DNA of 64,000 nucleotides, taken from Niebla homalea. Taxonomy: Eukaryota > Ascomycota > Lecanoromycetes > Lecanorales > Ramalinaceae. The position numbers and the translations under genes are program-made. A model generated the notes under the pieces. It saw only the letters and a program-made list of their open reading frames with translations, did no database searches and had not been told where the DNA came from. Of the stretch, positions 20,269 through 32,800 are shown one piece after another; position 1 is the first letter of the stretch, and every line of letters starts with the position of its first letter. The stretch covers positions 1 to 64,000 of the forward strand of contig JAHGAU010000046.1 in the NCBI GenBank assembly GCA_019925105.1, in the 5' to 3' direction.

Positions 20269-23200
20269 TTATTCACGTTTCCAAAGCCGCAGAAAGCGTG
20301 AGGCGCGATCACGCCGCTTTATATTAGACAATTCTTTGCGAAAAGACTTCCTCTTGTTCACACTTCGCTTATATCCCACATTTTGCTTATGTCCAATCCC
20401 GTCTGATGGAATATTCACTTTCAGATTCGCCCCGTGCTTGATCATCAAGTGTGCTGCCTCGAAAAAGGGAGATTCGATCTTGCCTCCAGTGTATAATTTA
20501 AAAATGCGAACTACTAACTCCCCCCATATTGTGTCCGTGGAAGAGCCGTTATGCTCTACAGGAAGGAGGTAATTGGGATCCGCTCCTTTCTTCAATAAGC
20601 AAGCTACCATCTTCAGGACGAGCATGGTATCTGGGCTTTTAGGAGCTTCAGAATTGGTGAGACGAACAATAGCATCCCAAAGAAGAGGCCATTTTTCTCC
20701 ATTAAAACCCGGTACCAAGCAGCCTTGGGTGGCTTTTGCGTCAATATAGTCGACGATTCCATAACGTATAACGAGTGATAGGAAATTAGCACCAAAGTTG
20801 CTTGTCCCATACTCATACATGGCAACCCACTCTCCTGCTTTATATAGTGATCGACCAAAATGGCCTAGTGGCTTTTTTTTTGTTTGCTGACGTGACACCT
20901 CTTCATATATGTGCTTCACTATAGCGCTTCCGGTCCTGTCAAGCTCGTCAAGCAAAGGAACTATGCTGGTGCGATTCTCTGGTCGTGATCGAGCAGCATG
21001 GTGGAGGCAGCGTTGCGCGCCAGACCAAAGAGGGTTGTTATTAAACATAGCCTTCTCGCCTGTTGTTTTACAATATGCTAAACTTCCCAGAGAAAGCCTA
21101 TGGTGGGGATCAAACAGAGGGCCTACCACATCGCCAAGTGTCTTTTGCGCTTTCGGACTGCTGATGAAGTCTTTGACAGTTCTGTGCAGGTACTGTACCG
21201 TCTCTTCTGTATCGATCGGACCATTTGATGTACTGCCAACTTCCAGAAACCCTTTACAACGACTGTTGATTCGTCGACGCATAGTATCCTCTCGATGAAA
21301 CCTTTCACTCTGTGTTAAAGGACTTATCTCTCGGTTTAGGGCAAATTCGGGCCCTCCTTCGTCCGCAAAAAGGAGCAAGATTAAGGGTGGGGGCGTTGGG
21401 CTTGTTTCTATCAGTGCAAATAGCTGGGCTGCGTTGCTCAGATAGAATGGATCTAGCATTTGAAGGATTTTGTTGTAGAGGTTTTCCAAGTCCGGCGGTA
21501 AAAGGTCTAATCGTCTCTGAAGGTCAGACACACGGTCCCCATAGCCCATACCCGTAAGTAAAGACATTACCACGAGGTGAACCCAGAGGAACACACCGGA
21601 AGCTTTGGAAACGACATTTTCAATGAGTTGATCTGCATAATCAGGCTCTATGCTCCGAAGTCGTTCAAAGTCTGAGTTATCTTGCATTTCCTGCGTGACG
21701 TAGCATTTTATGTCGGAGTATGTGAGATGTTGAAGCATCAGGCTAGGCTCGTGCTTGAAGGAGTCTTCGAATACAACCCAAGGCCGGCTTGAAACGCACA
21801 ATTTAGCGTTGCAATTCTCTACCAAGTCCTTGAAAAGAGAGATCAGACTGTTATGGGGTCCCTTGAACTCGTCCAAGCCATCCACGAATAAGCAAAGTTT
21901 CATGGTTTCGTTGATCTCTTTAGAAGCTTTCCGAAGTACCTGCTGCAACTCCCAATCTGTCCAATCTCGCGGACGTTCATCGAATAGGCAAAGCGCTTCC
22001 CACTGCTTAGGCGAGATCTTCGGAATCAAAGTTGGAACCGCCCGTAGAATTTGGTAAAGTAGAGAACGCAAAAGACCTTTCGACGACATCTGAAAGTCGA
22101 CTCCAGAATTCCAGAAGAAGAATGTAGCAGTAATGAGTTGAGATTGACCGGCCCACTTCTGCAGATGCTTTGCGCAGCGCGACTTTGAAATCATATCGAT
22201 GCTCGGTTCAGTACTGGAGTCGGATGGGACTGCGTATGCTTGACAGATATACTTCATCAAAGTCGACTTCCCCGAGCCTGCTTTGCCGGTAATCCAGTAG
22301 AGACGTGAATCGGATTCCAACCAGTCTCTAAAATTTGACCAGCGAGGCTGTTGCTCATCACTGTCCTCGAAGATCCATTGGAACGTTTTCTCGTAGGCTT
22401 GTGCAATCCTTCCTTCCCGATCCTCCATGCCAGGATAGCGCAACTGATCTAAAAACAGGTTCTGGAGACGGTTCCTTCGGGAAGCTAGCATTGGAGTCGC
22501 GGATGTGTCTCCCACGATGTCATGACCTCGCTCTTGATACATAGCCGTAAGTAAATCCGTCCGTAAACCCCATTGCTGTGGATCTGACCCGAAGGATTTT
22601 TTCTGCGCCGGAGAATCATGCGCAGTCTCCGAAAGCGCATGTAACACGTTCACAAGGACTGCACCAATGCCCTTATTGCTTAACGCAACTTCACCGACTA
22701 GGTCTTCTACCCTTTGACTCCCTTGATGAAGCCTTCTGATCTGGGCCAGACCCTCCTTCTGTTGGTGGACAGATTGATGGGCCTGACGGCTACGCCATGA
22801 GTCAGCATCTTCACCTTCGAAAAGTAAGACCCAGTGAGTCAAATCTCAGCTATCAGCATACCGTATCAGAGCTAAAAGGTGAACCACGAGTTCTTGTCGG
22901 AAGCGGTCTAACCTCGACTGCAATGACTGAATATCCTCTCTGTTCCACATAATCTTGAAGGCCCCCCTCAAGGCATCTCTTTTGCGGACATTTTGCGGCA
23001 AACTTACTTCCTGCAGCTTATGGAGCAGGCCGGTTGCAAGAGTTTTACAATCCTCGACAAGCTTCTGAAGGCCCTTTTCATTTTCAGGCACTACGGCACC
23101 AGCCTCTTCCGAATTGTGGAACCCGTTCAACACGTTTTGTAAATCTTCTGTCGTCGTCTGAACGTCAGGAAGATCCCCCGTACTCGCCTTTCCCGTCGTA

Positions 23201-23295
23201 TAGATCTCCCACACGCTAGAGGCAAACTTCGAACCAACATCAATGAATTGAATGATGTTTGCGACCAGACCAACGACGACCAGAGCCTCAGCCAT
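20269..23295 (-). CDS. NLR-like protein: Helo-like N-terminal domain + NACHT NTPase (intact, one intron)
   Basis: Joining exon 23295-22862 to exon 22789-20269 across a 72-nt intron (GTATGC...CTGAC...GTAG) gives 984 residues in frame. Residues 1-140 (AEALVVVGLVANIIQFIDVG onward) match the Helo-like N-terminal domain of fungal STAND receptors. The NACHT NTPase follows, with Walker A GKAGSGKST at residues 313-321, Walker B LCLFVDGLDE at 443-452, and FFFWNSG between them. A helical region with RRRINSRCKGFLEV and YLHRTVKDF follows, as in many fungal NACHT proteins. The C-terminus holds two ankyrin-like pieces (LLKKGADPN; LMIKHGANL) and a basic tail. Such proteins sense non-self or pathogens and can trigger regulated cell death through the N-terminal domain. 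The reading frame appears intact. The ligand is unknown, and the short C-terminal sensor is atypical. Confidence 0.85.
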
Positions 23296-24452
23296 AGTTG
23301 AAAGATGGAGGATGAAGGATGATGCCAGGGGAGGAGGACTGATGAAAAGCTTTTGATCAGGCTGAAAGTTGGGAGGTCATAAGACCTCACCGGGAGGCTG
23401 AGACTAAGCACAGCCGGAGACTGTACCTTTGTACCATGGAGCCGGCCCCGCAATACTTGAGACCCTGGAGCGAACCCGAGCAGGAACTAGTCTTGGGTTC
23501 ATTGCAATCTGTGCCTCGCACCACTGCCGCACATGTGGTTGCGGGGACCAGAATGTGAGACATCGTCGTTGCCATGTGAGCAGAGATGGAAAGCGTGTAC
23601 GAAGGAACGTTCTCCACTCTTACTGCGGCCGTTCCCAAGGGAAAATCAGTCCCCTCGAGTGGACGAAGAAACTCATTTTGCAGTGACGACCCCAAGGTCC
23701 AGGTATCGGCGAAGATCTTGTATGGATGGTGCTGCTAGCACCAACGAAGAAAATGCCGCATTTTACTTACGCGGCAATCCTTCCAATTCGTCTGATCCTA
23801 CACCCTGATGACGCTGTGGCAGGACGCAAGGCGCGAAGCTAGACTTAGTTGATAAGGCGGAGCCAACGCATTGGATGGATGCCTGGGACCTTTCCTGCAG
23901 CAGTACTCCATAAGGTCGGGTGGATGACTGCGGACGGACCAGCCTGATTTGAGGTATCAGATGCGGTGAACGTAATGCCTGCTCGATCGTGGACGGTGGC
24001 GCCCGCGGGGCAGATTTGAGCGACTTGCCAAGCTTGCCAAGCCACCTTTAGCACGGAGATTGAGAAGCAGATGAGGCTTAAAACCGACCCTAAGATTTAG
24101 TGGCTTGGCATGTTTACAGTATGGAACAAGGGGAGTCTCTTTCATGATTTATCCATCTTTTCTTCAGCCCTTGAAAAAGCTAATCCGCTCTGATGGATCA
24201 AGCAGCCTCTGTCAAGCCTTGCAAGACGCTTACTCTGACTCCATTGCCGTCAGGCCACATCGTGAAATTCTGTCCCCCGGGACAGCCAGACGGCGATGAC
24301 CTCCTCTTCAATACCGCCTATCCCATAATATACGATAAAGAAAAGCCTTCGCCAGCTCCAATCTCCGCCTAAAGCTCCATTCTTCGATTCCAGCTTGCCT
24401 TGCCCCACACCCGCCCCGTTCGTCTGTCAATCTTCCTCTCCCTCCCAACCTC
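23296..24452. promoter_or_regulatory. Divergent intergenic region between the NLR and the PDDEXK gene
   Basis: Two intact genes diverge from this 1.15-kb interval, so it should carry both promoters. A pyrimidine-rich run (TCTTCCTCTCCCTCCCAACC) directly precedes the plus-strand start, as is common at fungal 5' ends. No additional gene was found. Confidence 0.5.
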
Positions 24453-26256
24453 ATGAACTCACCGCCTGAGTCCTTCCGACAGCTCCGCAGCAGGATCGAT
24501 CGCTGGCAAGACAACATCTACATCTACACTGATGAGCCTCAAGATCGTATTGCCCCTCTGAGTATCGAGCGCCACGGTCGAACAGGTGTCACGCTGCGTC
24601 GCAGTGCTAGACTTACTGGCTTACAAGAGATTTCGGTCAATCAAGGGCCAAGAAAGAGGAAGAGAGATACGATGTCTCCGATCAAGAGCAACAAGCAGTC
24701 TAAAGGTGGACAGGGAGGTGTCCTTGGAAGCTTGCACAGGAGTGGTCATAATGGTATTCGCGAAGGCGAAGCTGGACGTGTTGATGGAGACGGAGATAAT
24801 CGTGGAGGTGGCACTGGGAGAAAAGACAGTCGTGGGAATGCACATGGGATGAGGGCAGGATCAAGGGCGCCTGAGAGGGTTCAAGATGACTTTACACTCG
24901 ACTCGGAGCTTCCCATGGCTTCAAGGCCTGCCCAAGATGTATCGTCTGAGGCTCCATCGTTCGAACCACCCAGATCAGCCAGTCGCCCGTCGTCGCCAAG
25001 AAAGGGCGCGCGCGGCGCCAAACCAGCATCGAAGGCTTTGACAGAAGCCGAGATCACTCTGGCCGATCTGAAGTTCTGCAATCCTCCCGTCGACAAGTAT
25101 GATTGGCAAGAGCTTCGGGAGAATGGAACAAGGATCCCAAAGCCTACAGAAGATCTCTACAAGCTCATCAAAGGAGGGAACGCTCACATTCCCTTAGACT
25201 TAAAGGCGAGTCTCCCTCACCTCAACTCTGGAGCCCCCCACCTCAGACTGACTCAATGACAGACGTCTTACGTTGATCAACTCACTACACCTCCCAGGGC
25301 GTCCGCATACCTCTCCAAGAACAAGACACCCTATGATGCACACATCTTACCCCATCTGCAGAGTCGCATGGCTCATTTCCACAAAAAGGCTCGATTCACC
25401 GCCTCGTTATCAAAAGCGCCAGAAGGCCAATGGGGCGCTCTCGTCTGTCTCTTCCTCGATGAACTCGAAACCCTCAGCAATGGCCGCGGCGCCTCTCTCA
25501 ACATGTAAGTCGAGCAGCCACCTCAAAAAGAACTCTGTGCAGTAGCTGATCAGGTTGCGCCACCTCCTAGGGAACGCATACCCATCCAACCCGAGGAGAT
25601 GCGACCGCTGAGAGAAGACCGTCAACCCGTCATCATGAGCGACGTCAAGACCCAAAAGAGCACGGACCTGCCACAGGAATACGACAGCATCTCGCGCATG
25701 GTCGACTGGAGCTTCGGCTTCAAGCTGCCCCACGCCTGGCTGCAGGAGATCATTCAGGCATGGCGGGGGATCATGGAGCGGGAGCGCAGTCTCAACCAGA
25801 CCATTGCGTATTGCAGGTTCATCCCGCTCATCTTTGACATCGAAGTGAAGAAGACGCACCAGCCGTGCGACCCGCAAGTCCAACTGGCCGTCTGGGCGTC
25901 GGGTGCTCTGCTCAAGAAACGCTGGATGGGCTGGGACAGATCGTTCCCTATGCCAGGCATTACGGTGGAAGGGCATACCTGGGAGTTGTTCCTGTTCTAC
26001 GAGTTGGATGAGAGGCTGGTCAGTAATTACCTATCGCCACTTCCTACCACGCTTCAGCTAACCCTGGCGTGTCTTTTATCAGATCATGGCTGGACCGATT
26101 GAGTTTGGGAGTACCAGCTCCCTGGAGGGCACTTGGGCGATCATGCACCGCCTCCATATCCTCATGAAGTGGGGAACGGAGGGTGCCTATATGCAGTGGT
26201 TTCGGAAGTCTATCCTGGCACCCGCATGCCAGGAGAATGGCCGCGAATGCTTATGA
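24453..26256 (+). CDS. PD-(D/E)XK nuclease-like domain protein (PDDEXK_12 type), four exons
   Basis: Exons 24453-25205, 25263-25504, 25571-26018 and 26083-26256 join to 538 residues. Introns 2 and 3 are GT-AG (GTAAGT...CTAG; GTCAGT...TCAG). Intron 1 needs a GC donor (AAG-GCGAGT) with a CAG acceptor. Residues 1-200 are basic and low-complexity (RKRKRD, glycine-rich run), suggesting a nuclear disordered tail. The C-terminal half carries the family pattern: YDSISRMVDWSFGFKLP, then IPLIFDIEVKK (the D...E-x-K nuclease core), QVQLAVWASG, FPMPGITVEGHTWELF, IMAGPIEFGSTSSLEGTW and HILMKWGTEG. These proteins are common in plant-associated Pezizomycotina and their role is unknown. The family fold suggests a nuclease-like protein; no activity has been shown as far as I know. 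It sits about 1.2 kb from the RIP boundary yet remains open. Confidence 0.8.
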
Positions 26257-26824
26257 GTGGTTTATGTATGCCGTACTACCTTTTCACAGGAGCTGCCGTC
26301 TTGATTGGCACTACGCTTACATATACTAGCCTGATGATAGAAAATATGACACGATTCAAGAGACTCTCTTCCGGATCATCCGTTCCTGCTATCCATGGCT
26401 TCTCCGCCTTCATTAAGGCCCGTATTGGCTCCTTCTTTTAAGCCGGAAAGAGCATAATTTAAGCCATCCGGAACAGCGTAAGCCAGCAATGCTATAAGGG
26501 TAGCCATAATAATCGAAGCGCTATCCGTCCAGATGATGTAGCGTATGTATCCTTGCTGAACCTGGGAAGGCAGAGCGGTGCATGAGGCTTTAGTATTTGA
26601 AAAGTGGCAACTTATGGAGGGATGAATAACCCTTATGGACCATATACGTCCACGTCACTATACAGAAGCTTACGTCAAAGCTCTTTTATAAGGGCGGCCA
26701 AACCTTATAATCTGTCCCTGATCTGGTCGATACCCTTATATTTCAAGAAGATATATAAGAACGCTCAGTTTAACCTTCTTAAATTATATAAATTATTATA
26801 CGTTTAATATATTATAAATATAAG
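26257..26824. other. Transition from gene island to AT-rich DNA
   Basis: Composition drifts toward A and T across this stretch, and short frames lack motifs. It looks like host DNA with partial RIP leakage from the neighbouring repeats. Confidence 0.45.
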
Positions 26825-27330
26825 GTGGCTTCAAGCCAAGACGGAGATAGTCAGTATAATATTGTAGAACCCCAAGCATCGTCTAATATCTCGACCCGCC
26901 TGCTTCTTAATTATACGGCTTATCTCATCTTCTCCCTCATTGCTAAGGGGTTTCTTATGGCATTACGGAATTACCCTTACTCCTCTATGGGTAATTTACG
27001 ACACTTTAAGCCCCTTTCACCATATAATTTATACTACCCTAGCCAACTTTACGGTATCATAAAAGAGCTTTCAATGATTTATAATAGCAAATTTGGAACG
27101 CAATCTACCCGTCTCACTCGAACGCCCCAGCCCCTATGCTACCTATAACATCACCGAGCTTCACAGCCTCTGGGATGCCATCAGCATCGATGATAATATA
27201 ATCGCCCTTCCAGATTACTTGGTGACCGAATTGTGCTTGTCGACGGCGCAACGGTTTCCCTGGGATGATGGCAAGGGGTTGTATTTTTTGAACGGCTTCC
27301 ATAATCTCTATTGTCTCGTACGTATACTCC
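26825..27330 (+). pseudogene. UstYa-like (DUF3328) protein, 5' part, cut by a retrotransposon
   Basis: The upstream frame has a hydrophobic segment (LLLNYTAYLIFSLIAKGFLM), the usual single membrane anchor of this family. After a frame change it continues RPSPYATYNITELHSLWDAI, LVTELCLSTAQRFPWDDGKG and LYFLNGFHNLYCL, which match the pattern W..l....fPWD..KG.Y....FH.LHCL of UstYa-type oxidases. These copper-type proteins modify ribosomally made cyclic peptides and some other metabolites in fungi. The first H-x-x-H-C motif reads H-N-L-Y-C, so a His is replaced by Tyr. A plausible intron donor (GTACGT) follows at once, and LINE B sequence begins about 85 bp later, so the second HxxHC exon is missing. 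The 5' part shows mild AT drift. Confidence 0.6.
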
Positions 27331-27404
27331 CTTTCCTGATCTCTTTCCCTTATAATCCTTCTGCTGCGGTACGTCCTTATCAACGAAAGATATCTCTTTT
27401 ACCA

Positions 27405-29815
27405 TATAATCTATAAGGTAATCGCCGTTAACTTTATCCTTATAATTTTCTTCTTTTCCGTCGTTTTTATTTTAAGTAAGAATTTATACCTTTTTATATT
27501 AACTTTTTAAACGTAAGTTAAATTAACCTCTTTTTTAACTTACTTTAATTTAACTTTGTAAAAAGGATAAATATTATTTTTTTATGTTTTTTTATTTAAG
27601 GCCTTTTATAGTTTTAATAAATACGTTTATTTCCTATTAATATAATTAAGTTTATATTTTTTTTAAGTTTTATTTAAGCGATTATTTAATTTAAGGTTAG
27701 CTTTATTAATAATATAAAGATTTTAAATTCCAATATTGGGATAGGAATTACTTTATATATTTTACTTATTACTTTTAAATATCGGTTTTAAATTTTTTAT
27801 AATTACCGGATGGATTTTTTCTTATATTTAAGCGTACTTTTAAATATATATTAAATAATTATTACGTATATTATTATAAACTTTATAATTATTTAATAAA
27901 CGGTTTTAATTTTCTATAAGGTAACTTTTTACGTTAATATTATAAGGTAAATAAAGCTTTTCTCCTATAAAATTATTTTTTTTTAAATTTTTCTTATATA
28001 ATTTTTTTAATCTAGTTTCTTATTAACCTATAGGCCGAGTACCTTAATATTAATTTCCGGTTTTACTATTATATTATTTAAGTTTATTATAATTATTATA
28101 TTATATAATTTTAAGTTTTTTATTATATAAATAAGCTTATACTTATATGGAGCGAATTAAGTTTTATATATTTTTATTTATTATAAGTAAACTTTATAAG
28201 TTTATTTTAACTTTAAATAATTTATATAAATAAACGTATTATAAATTAAAAAATAAATATCGTTAATAAAGCTTTTTATTTAAATTTTCTATTTTAATTT
28301 CATTAAGTTTTTAATAAGTAGGTTATTAAAGAATAAGAATAAAATTAAAGAAATAAATAATTTTTAAGGAATCCTTATTATTATAAGTTTTATCGTATTT
28401 ATTTTTTATCTTAAGTTAATTAACGTCGTTTAATTATTCAAGAAATTTTCTATTTAATTTATAAAGAAAGATAAAACCCTTTTTTTCCGTAAATTATATA
28501 ATAACCTTTAATAATTTACTGTATTAAATACCCTTATAATAATTAAAAAAAAGAAATTCTATAACGTACTTTTTCTTATAATTTTATATTATATATATAT
28601 TATCGATTAAGCCTTTAAGAACCGTTTCCGTTAACCGTTTTTTTTTTGTTTTTATTTATTAATTAAGGAATAGTTTATATTTTTCTATATAATTACTTAA
28701 GATCTTTATAATTACCGTCTTTAAAGTTTTCTTTAATATATAAAGGAATATTATAAATTTATATAATTTTACTTTTAAGTAATTTAACTTAACCGGCTTC
28801 TTAAGGATAATCGTTTTAATTTCTTTAAATTTATAAGGGTAATATCCTATATTAAAATAAGCTTAAAATAAGTAAATAAAAACCTCTTTAAATAATAACG
28901 TTACTATAGATAAAAACTTATTTAATATATTATTAAGTTCGGGAATTTTATCCTTCTTTAATTTATTAATCGTTTTAATTATTATCTTTTAAATTATTAT
29001 TTTACTTATTATTATTAATTTAAGATATATTATATCGTTAATATCCGTTAAATTAGCTTCCGGTAACGGGGGAAAGAATACTTTTTTAAAAGCCTTAATT
29101 TTATTATTAAAAGTATTCAATATTATATTGTTTAATCTTTTTAAAGGTAAAAACTTAAAAATAAATTTAAGTTTTTTACTTTATTTTTTACCGTATTTTA
29201 TTAGCTTTTAAATACTATAAAGGGAAACCGTTAAATTATATATTATAGCCCGGAAATATATTTACTTAATTTTCCGGATAATTTTTTTCTTTTTTTTTTA
29301 AGTTTTTTTTAATTATTAAAGCGTTTTTTAATTTTTATATTTAATAATTTATTTTATACGCGCTTTTATTTTTATAATCGTTTTTATATATTTTTTATTT
29401 TAATAAGTTTTAATTTTTTAAGACGGCTTTATTATTAAAATTAAAACGTTAATTACTTTATTTAAAGCCTTTATTACCCGTTTTATAAAACGGTTAATCT
29501 ATTCTTTATTATTAAGCCCGGGGAGCTCTATTAATTAAGATATTACTTTTATTGCCTTTATAAATACTTTAACTTCCTTAATTATTTTTTACGTTTATTT
29601 AAACGGTAAAAACGGAATTACGTTAACGGATTAATTTAAGGTTATTTATATCGGGACGTAATTTAAACCGTATTTTAAATCCTTTTAAAGTCCGTATATT
29701 ATAATTAAGTTAATAATATTTTCCAAGCCGAATATTAAATCAATTATAATCTTAAATTTATAGCTTTTTTATATAATAGCCTTTTTAATATTAATAATAT
29801 AAAGTTAAATTATAT
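27405..29815 (-). mobile_element. LINE B (Tad1-like), 3' portion, RIP-degraded
   Basis: This segment matches the body of LINE C from about 43.3 kb onward (for example GGTAATCGCCGTTAACTTT in both) and continues at 35627 after the insertion of element A. About 0.95 kb of its 3' end, including the ATCA-repeat tail, is missing. The break lies at about 27.405 kb against the UstYa remnant. No frame is open. Confidence 0.75.
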
Positions 29816-32800
29816 TGATTGATTGATTGATTTATACTACGGGTCTAGCTAAGCTAATTCCGGCGTTCCTTAATACGCGGCTTTTTGGCCTTACTGGTAA
29901 TTATAAAAACCTGATACTTATAACGTCAGGGTAAAAACCGGCGTTTACCAGGTTTCCACCCTTTATCCCTTAAGGTAAAGGATATTAACGGCCGTTTAAA
30001 AAGTAATAATCTATTTATATATTTCTTATATTTTAACTCCCCCAAGAAAATCCGTAATATTATAACCGTATTTTTATAAAGGTTATCCTTAAACTCGTTA
30101 TTCTTTTATTCCTTTATATATTTATATTACCTTAATTTTATATAATACTTTTAAATATCCTTATTAATACTTACGCGTTTAATATATATCTTTCTTATAT
30201 TATTATTGCCATTAACTTTTTTAAAGACTTTTAATAAGTATCTATTATTGTATCCTTACGGCTATAGAAGATACTTTCCGGTTTATATAATTAACGTAAT
30301 CGGTTTCCGCTTTTTTTTTTTTTTTAGCCGATAATAAGCCTTTTTTATAAGGTTTTCGGTAATTTTATTTATTTTTATAATAAAGTTAAACTATAATAGT
30401 AATCCGGTAAATATTATAAACTTAATAACTGCCCGGATACTTTACTTTATAAATAATATTTAACGGTAATTATAAATATTAGCTTTTACGATAAGTTTTA
30501 ATTTAATTTCCGTAAATAAAAAATAAAAAATAAGGACGTATATAACGTTTTACTTCCTTTATCCGTATTTATATCCGGCGTTTATCCGACCCCCGGTATA
30601 TATAGTAAATAAAAAGTAAGTTAAACCGTTTTTATTTATTTAAAATTAAATCGTTAATACGTTATTATTTTTCCTTATAATATTATAATAACGGAAATAC
30701 TTATTAATAATCTTTTTATCGTTAAAAGTTAAATAACGATAATTTTAAAATATAAAGTCTTTATACCTTTATTAACGTTTAATTTACTTTATCGTAATTT
30801 ATAAGGTAATTATTATAGTTTTTATTCTTTAAATCCTTTTGGTCTCGGTTTTTTTTACGTTTAACGGGAATTTATATCCGCTTAAATTAATTTCCGGAAT
30901 ATAAGTAAAATTAATTTTTTTTTCTGTTTATTTTTACTTTATCTTAATAGGAAAAAAGATAAATATTTTTAATTTATTCTTTTTAACTTTAAGTTTATTA
31001 AGATTTTAACGGATCCGCCCGTTTTTTATTAATATAATTAAGTATATATATTTCTTTAACCTTATTTAAGCAATTATTTAATTTAATAAGATTTTAATTA
31101 ATAATATAAAAACCTTAAACTTTAATACCGGGATAAAGGTTACTTTATAAATATTATTAATTACTTTTAAATATTAATTCTGGACTTTCTATAATATTTA
31201 AATAGGCTTTTTCCTATATCCCGGAATACCTTTAAATATATATTAAATAATTATAATATATATTATAATTAACTTTATTATAACCTGGTAAATAGTCCGG
31301 GCCTTCTATAATATAACTTTTTATATCGATATAATAAGATAAGTAAAATTTTTTTCTTATGAAATTATTTTCTTTTAAACCTTTTTTATATAATCCTTTT
31401 AATTAAATTTCTTATTTACTTAAAAACCAAGGACTTTAATACTGGCCTCCGGCTTTACCGTAACTTTATTCAAGTTTACTATAATTATTATATTATATAA
31501 TTTTGGGCTTTTAATTATATAAATAAGTTTATACTTATATAGCGTAAATTAAGCCTTATAGGTTTTTACTTATTAAAAATAAACTTTATAAATTTATTTT
31601 AATTTTAAATAATTTATATATATAAAAATATTATAAATTAAAAAGTAAATATTATTAATAAAGTTTTTAACTTAAACCTTTTATCTTAACTTAATAAGCT
31701 TTTTAATTAATAAATCGTTAAAGAATAAAAATAATATAAAAAAAATAAACGATCCTTAAGGAATCCCCGTTATAACGGGCTTTATTAAATTTATCTTTTA
31801 TTTTAAACTAATTAATATAGTTTAATCGCTTAAAAAATTCTTTATTTATTTAATTAAGAAAAATAATATCCCTTTTTTCTTTAAGTTATATAATAATCTT
31901 TAATAGTTTACCTTATTAAAGGTACTTATAATATCGAGAAAAAGAAGACTTATAATATATTTCTTCTTATAACCTTATACCGTATATATACCGTTAATTA
32001 ATCCTTTAAGGGCTATTTTTATTAACTAATCTCTCCTTATTTTTATTTATTAATCGGGGAGAAATCCGTAATTTTTTATATAATCGCTAAGGATCCTCGT
32101 TATTACCGTTTTTAAGGCTTTCCTTAACGTATATAAGAGTATAATAAGTCTATAAGACTTTACTTTAAAGTAATTTAACTTAATAAACTTCTTAAGGATA
32201 ATCGTTTTTATTTCCTTAAACTTATGCGAATAATAATTAACGTCGAAATATACTTAAAAAAGGTAAATAAAAACCTTTTTAAAAAAAAAATTTATTATTA
32301 TTAAGAATCTATTAAAAATCTTATTCGGTTTTAAAGCTTTATTTTTCTTCGGTTTATTAATCGTTTTAATTATTATATCTTATATTATTATTTTACTTAT
32401 TAATACGGGGTTAAAGTATAAAATGCCGTTAATATCGTTTAAATTAACTTTTAATAAAGGGGGGAAAAATGCTTTTTTAAGGACCTCGATTTTACCATTA
32501 AAGGTATTAATTAATATATTATTAAGTCTCTTAAAAAACGGGAATTTAAGGATAAACTTTAATTTTTTACTTTATTTTTTATTATACTTTATTAGCTTTT
32601 AAATATTATAAAGTAAAATTATTAAGTTATATATTATAAATTAAAAGTATATTTACTTAACCTTCTTAATAATCTTTTCCTTTTCCTTTTAAGTAATCCT
32701 TAATTAATTAAGTATTTCTTAATTTTTATATTTAAAAATTTATTTAATTAACCTTTTTATTTTTATAATCGCGATTATATATCTTTTATTTTAATAGGTT

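Noticed and set aside
25410..25976. 188-codon minus-strand frame
   Set aside because: It lies opposite exons of the PDDEXK gene and shows no family motif; it is a shadow.
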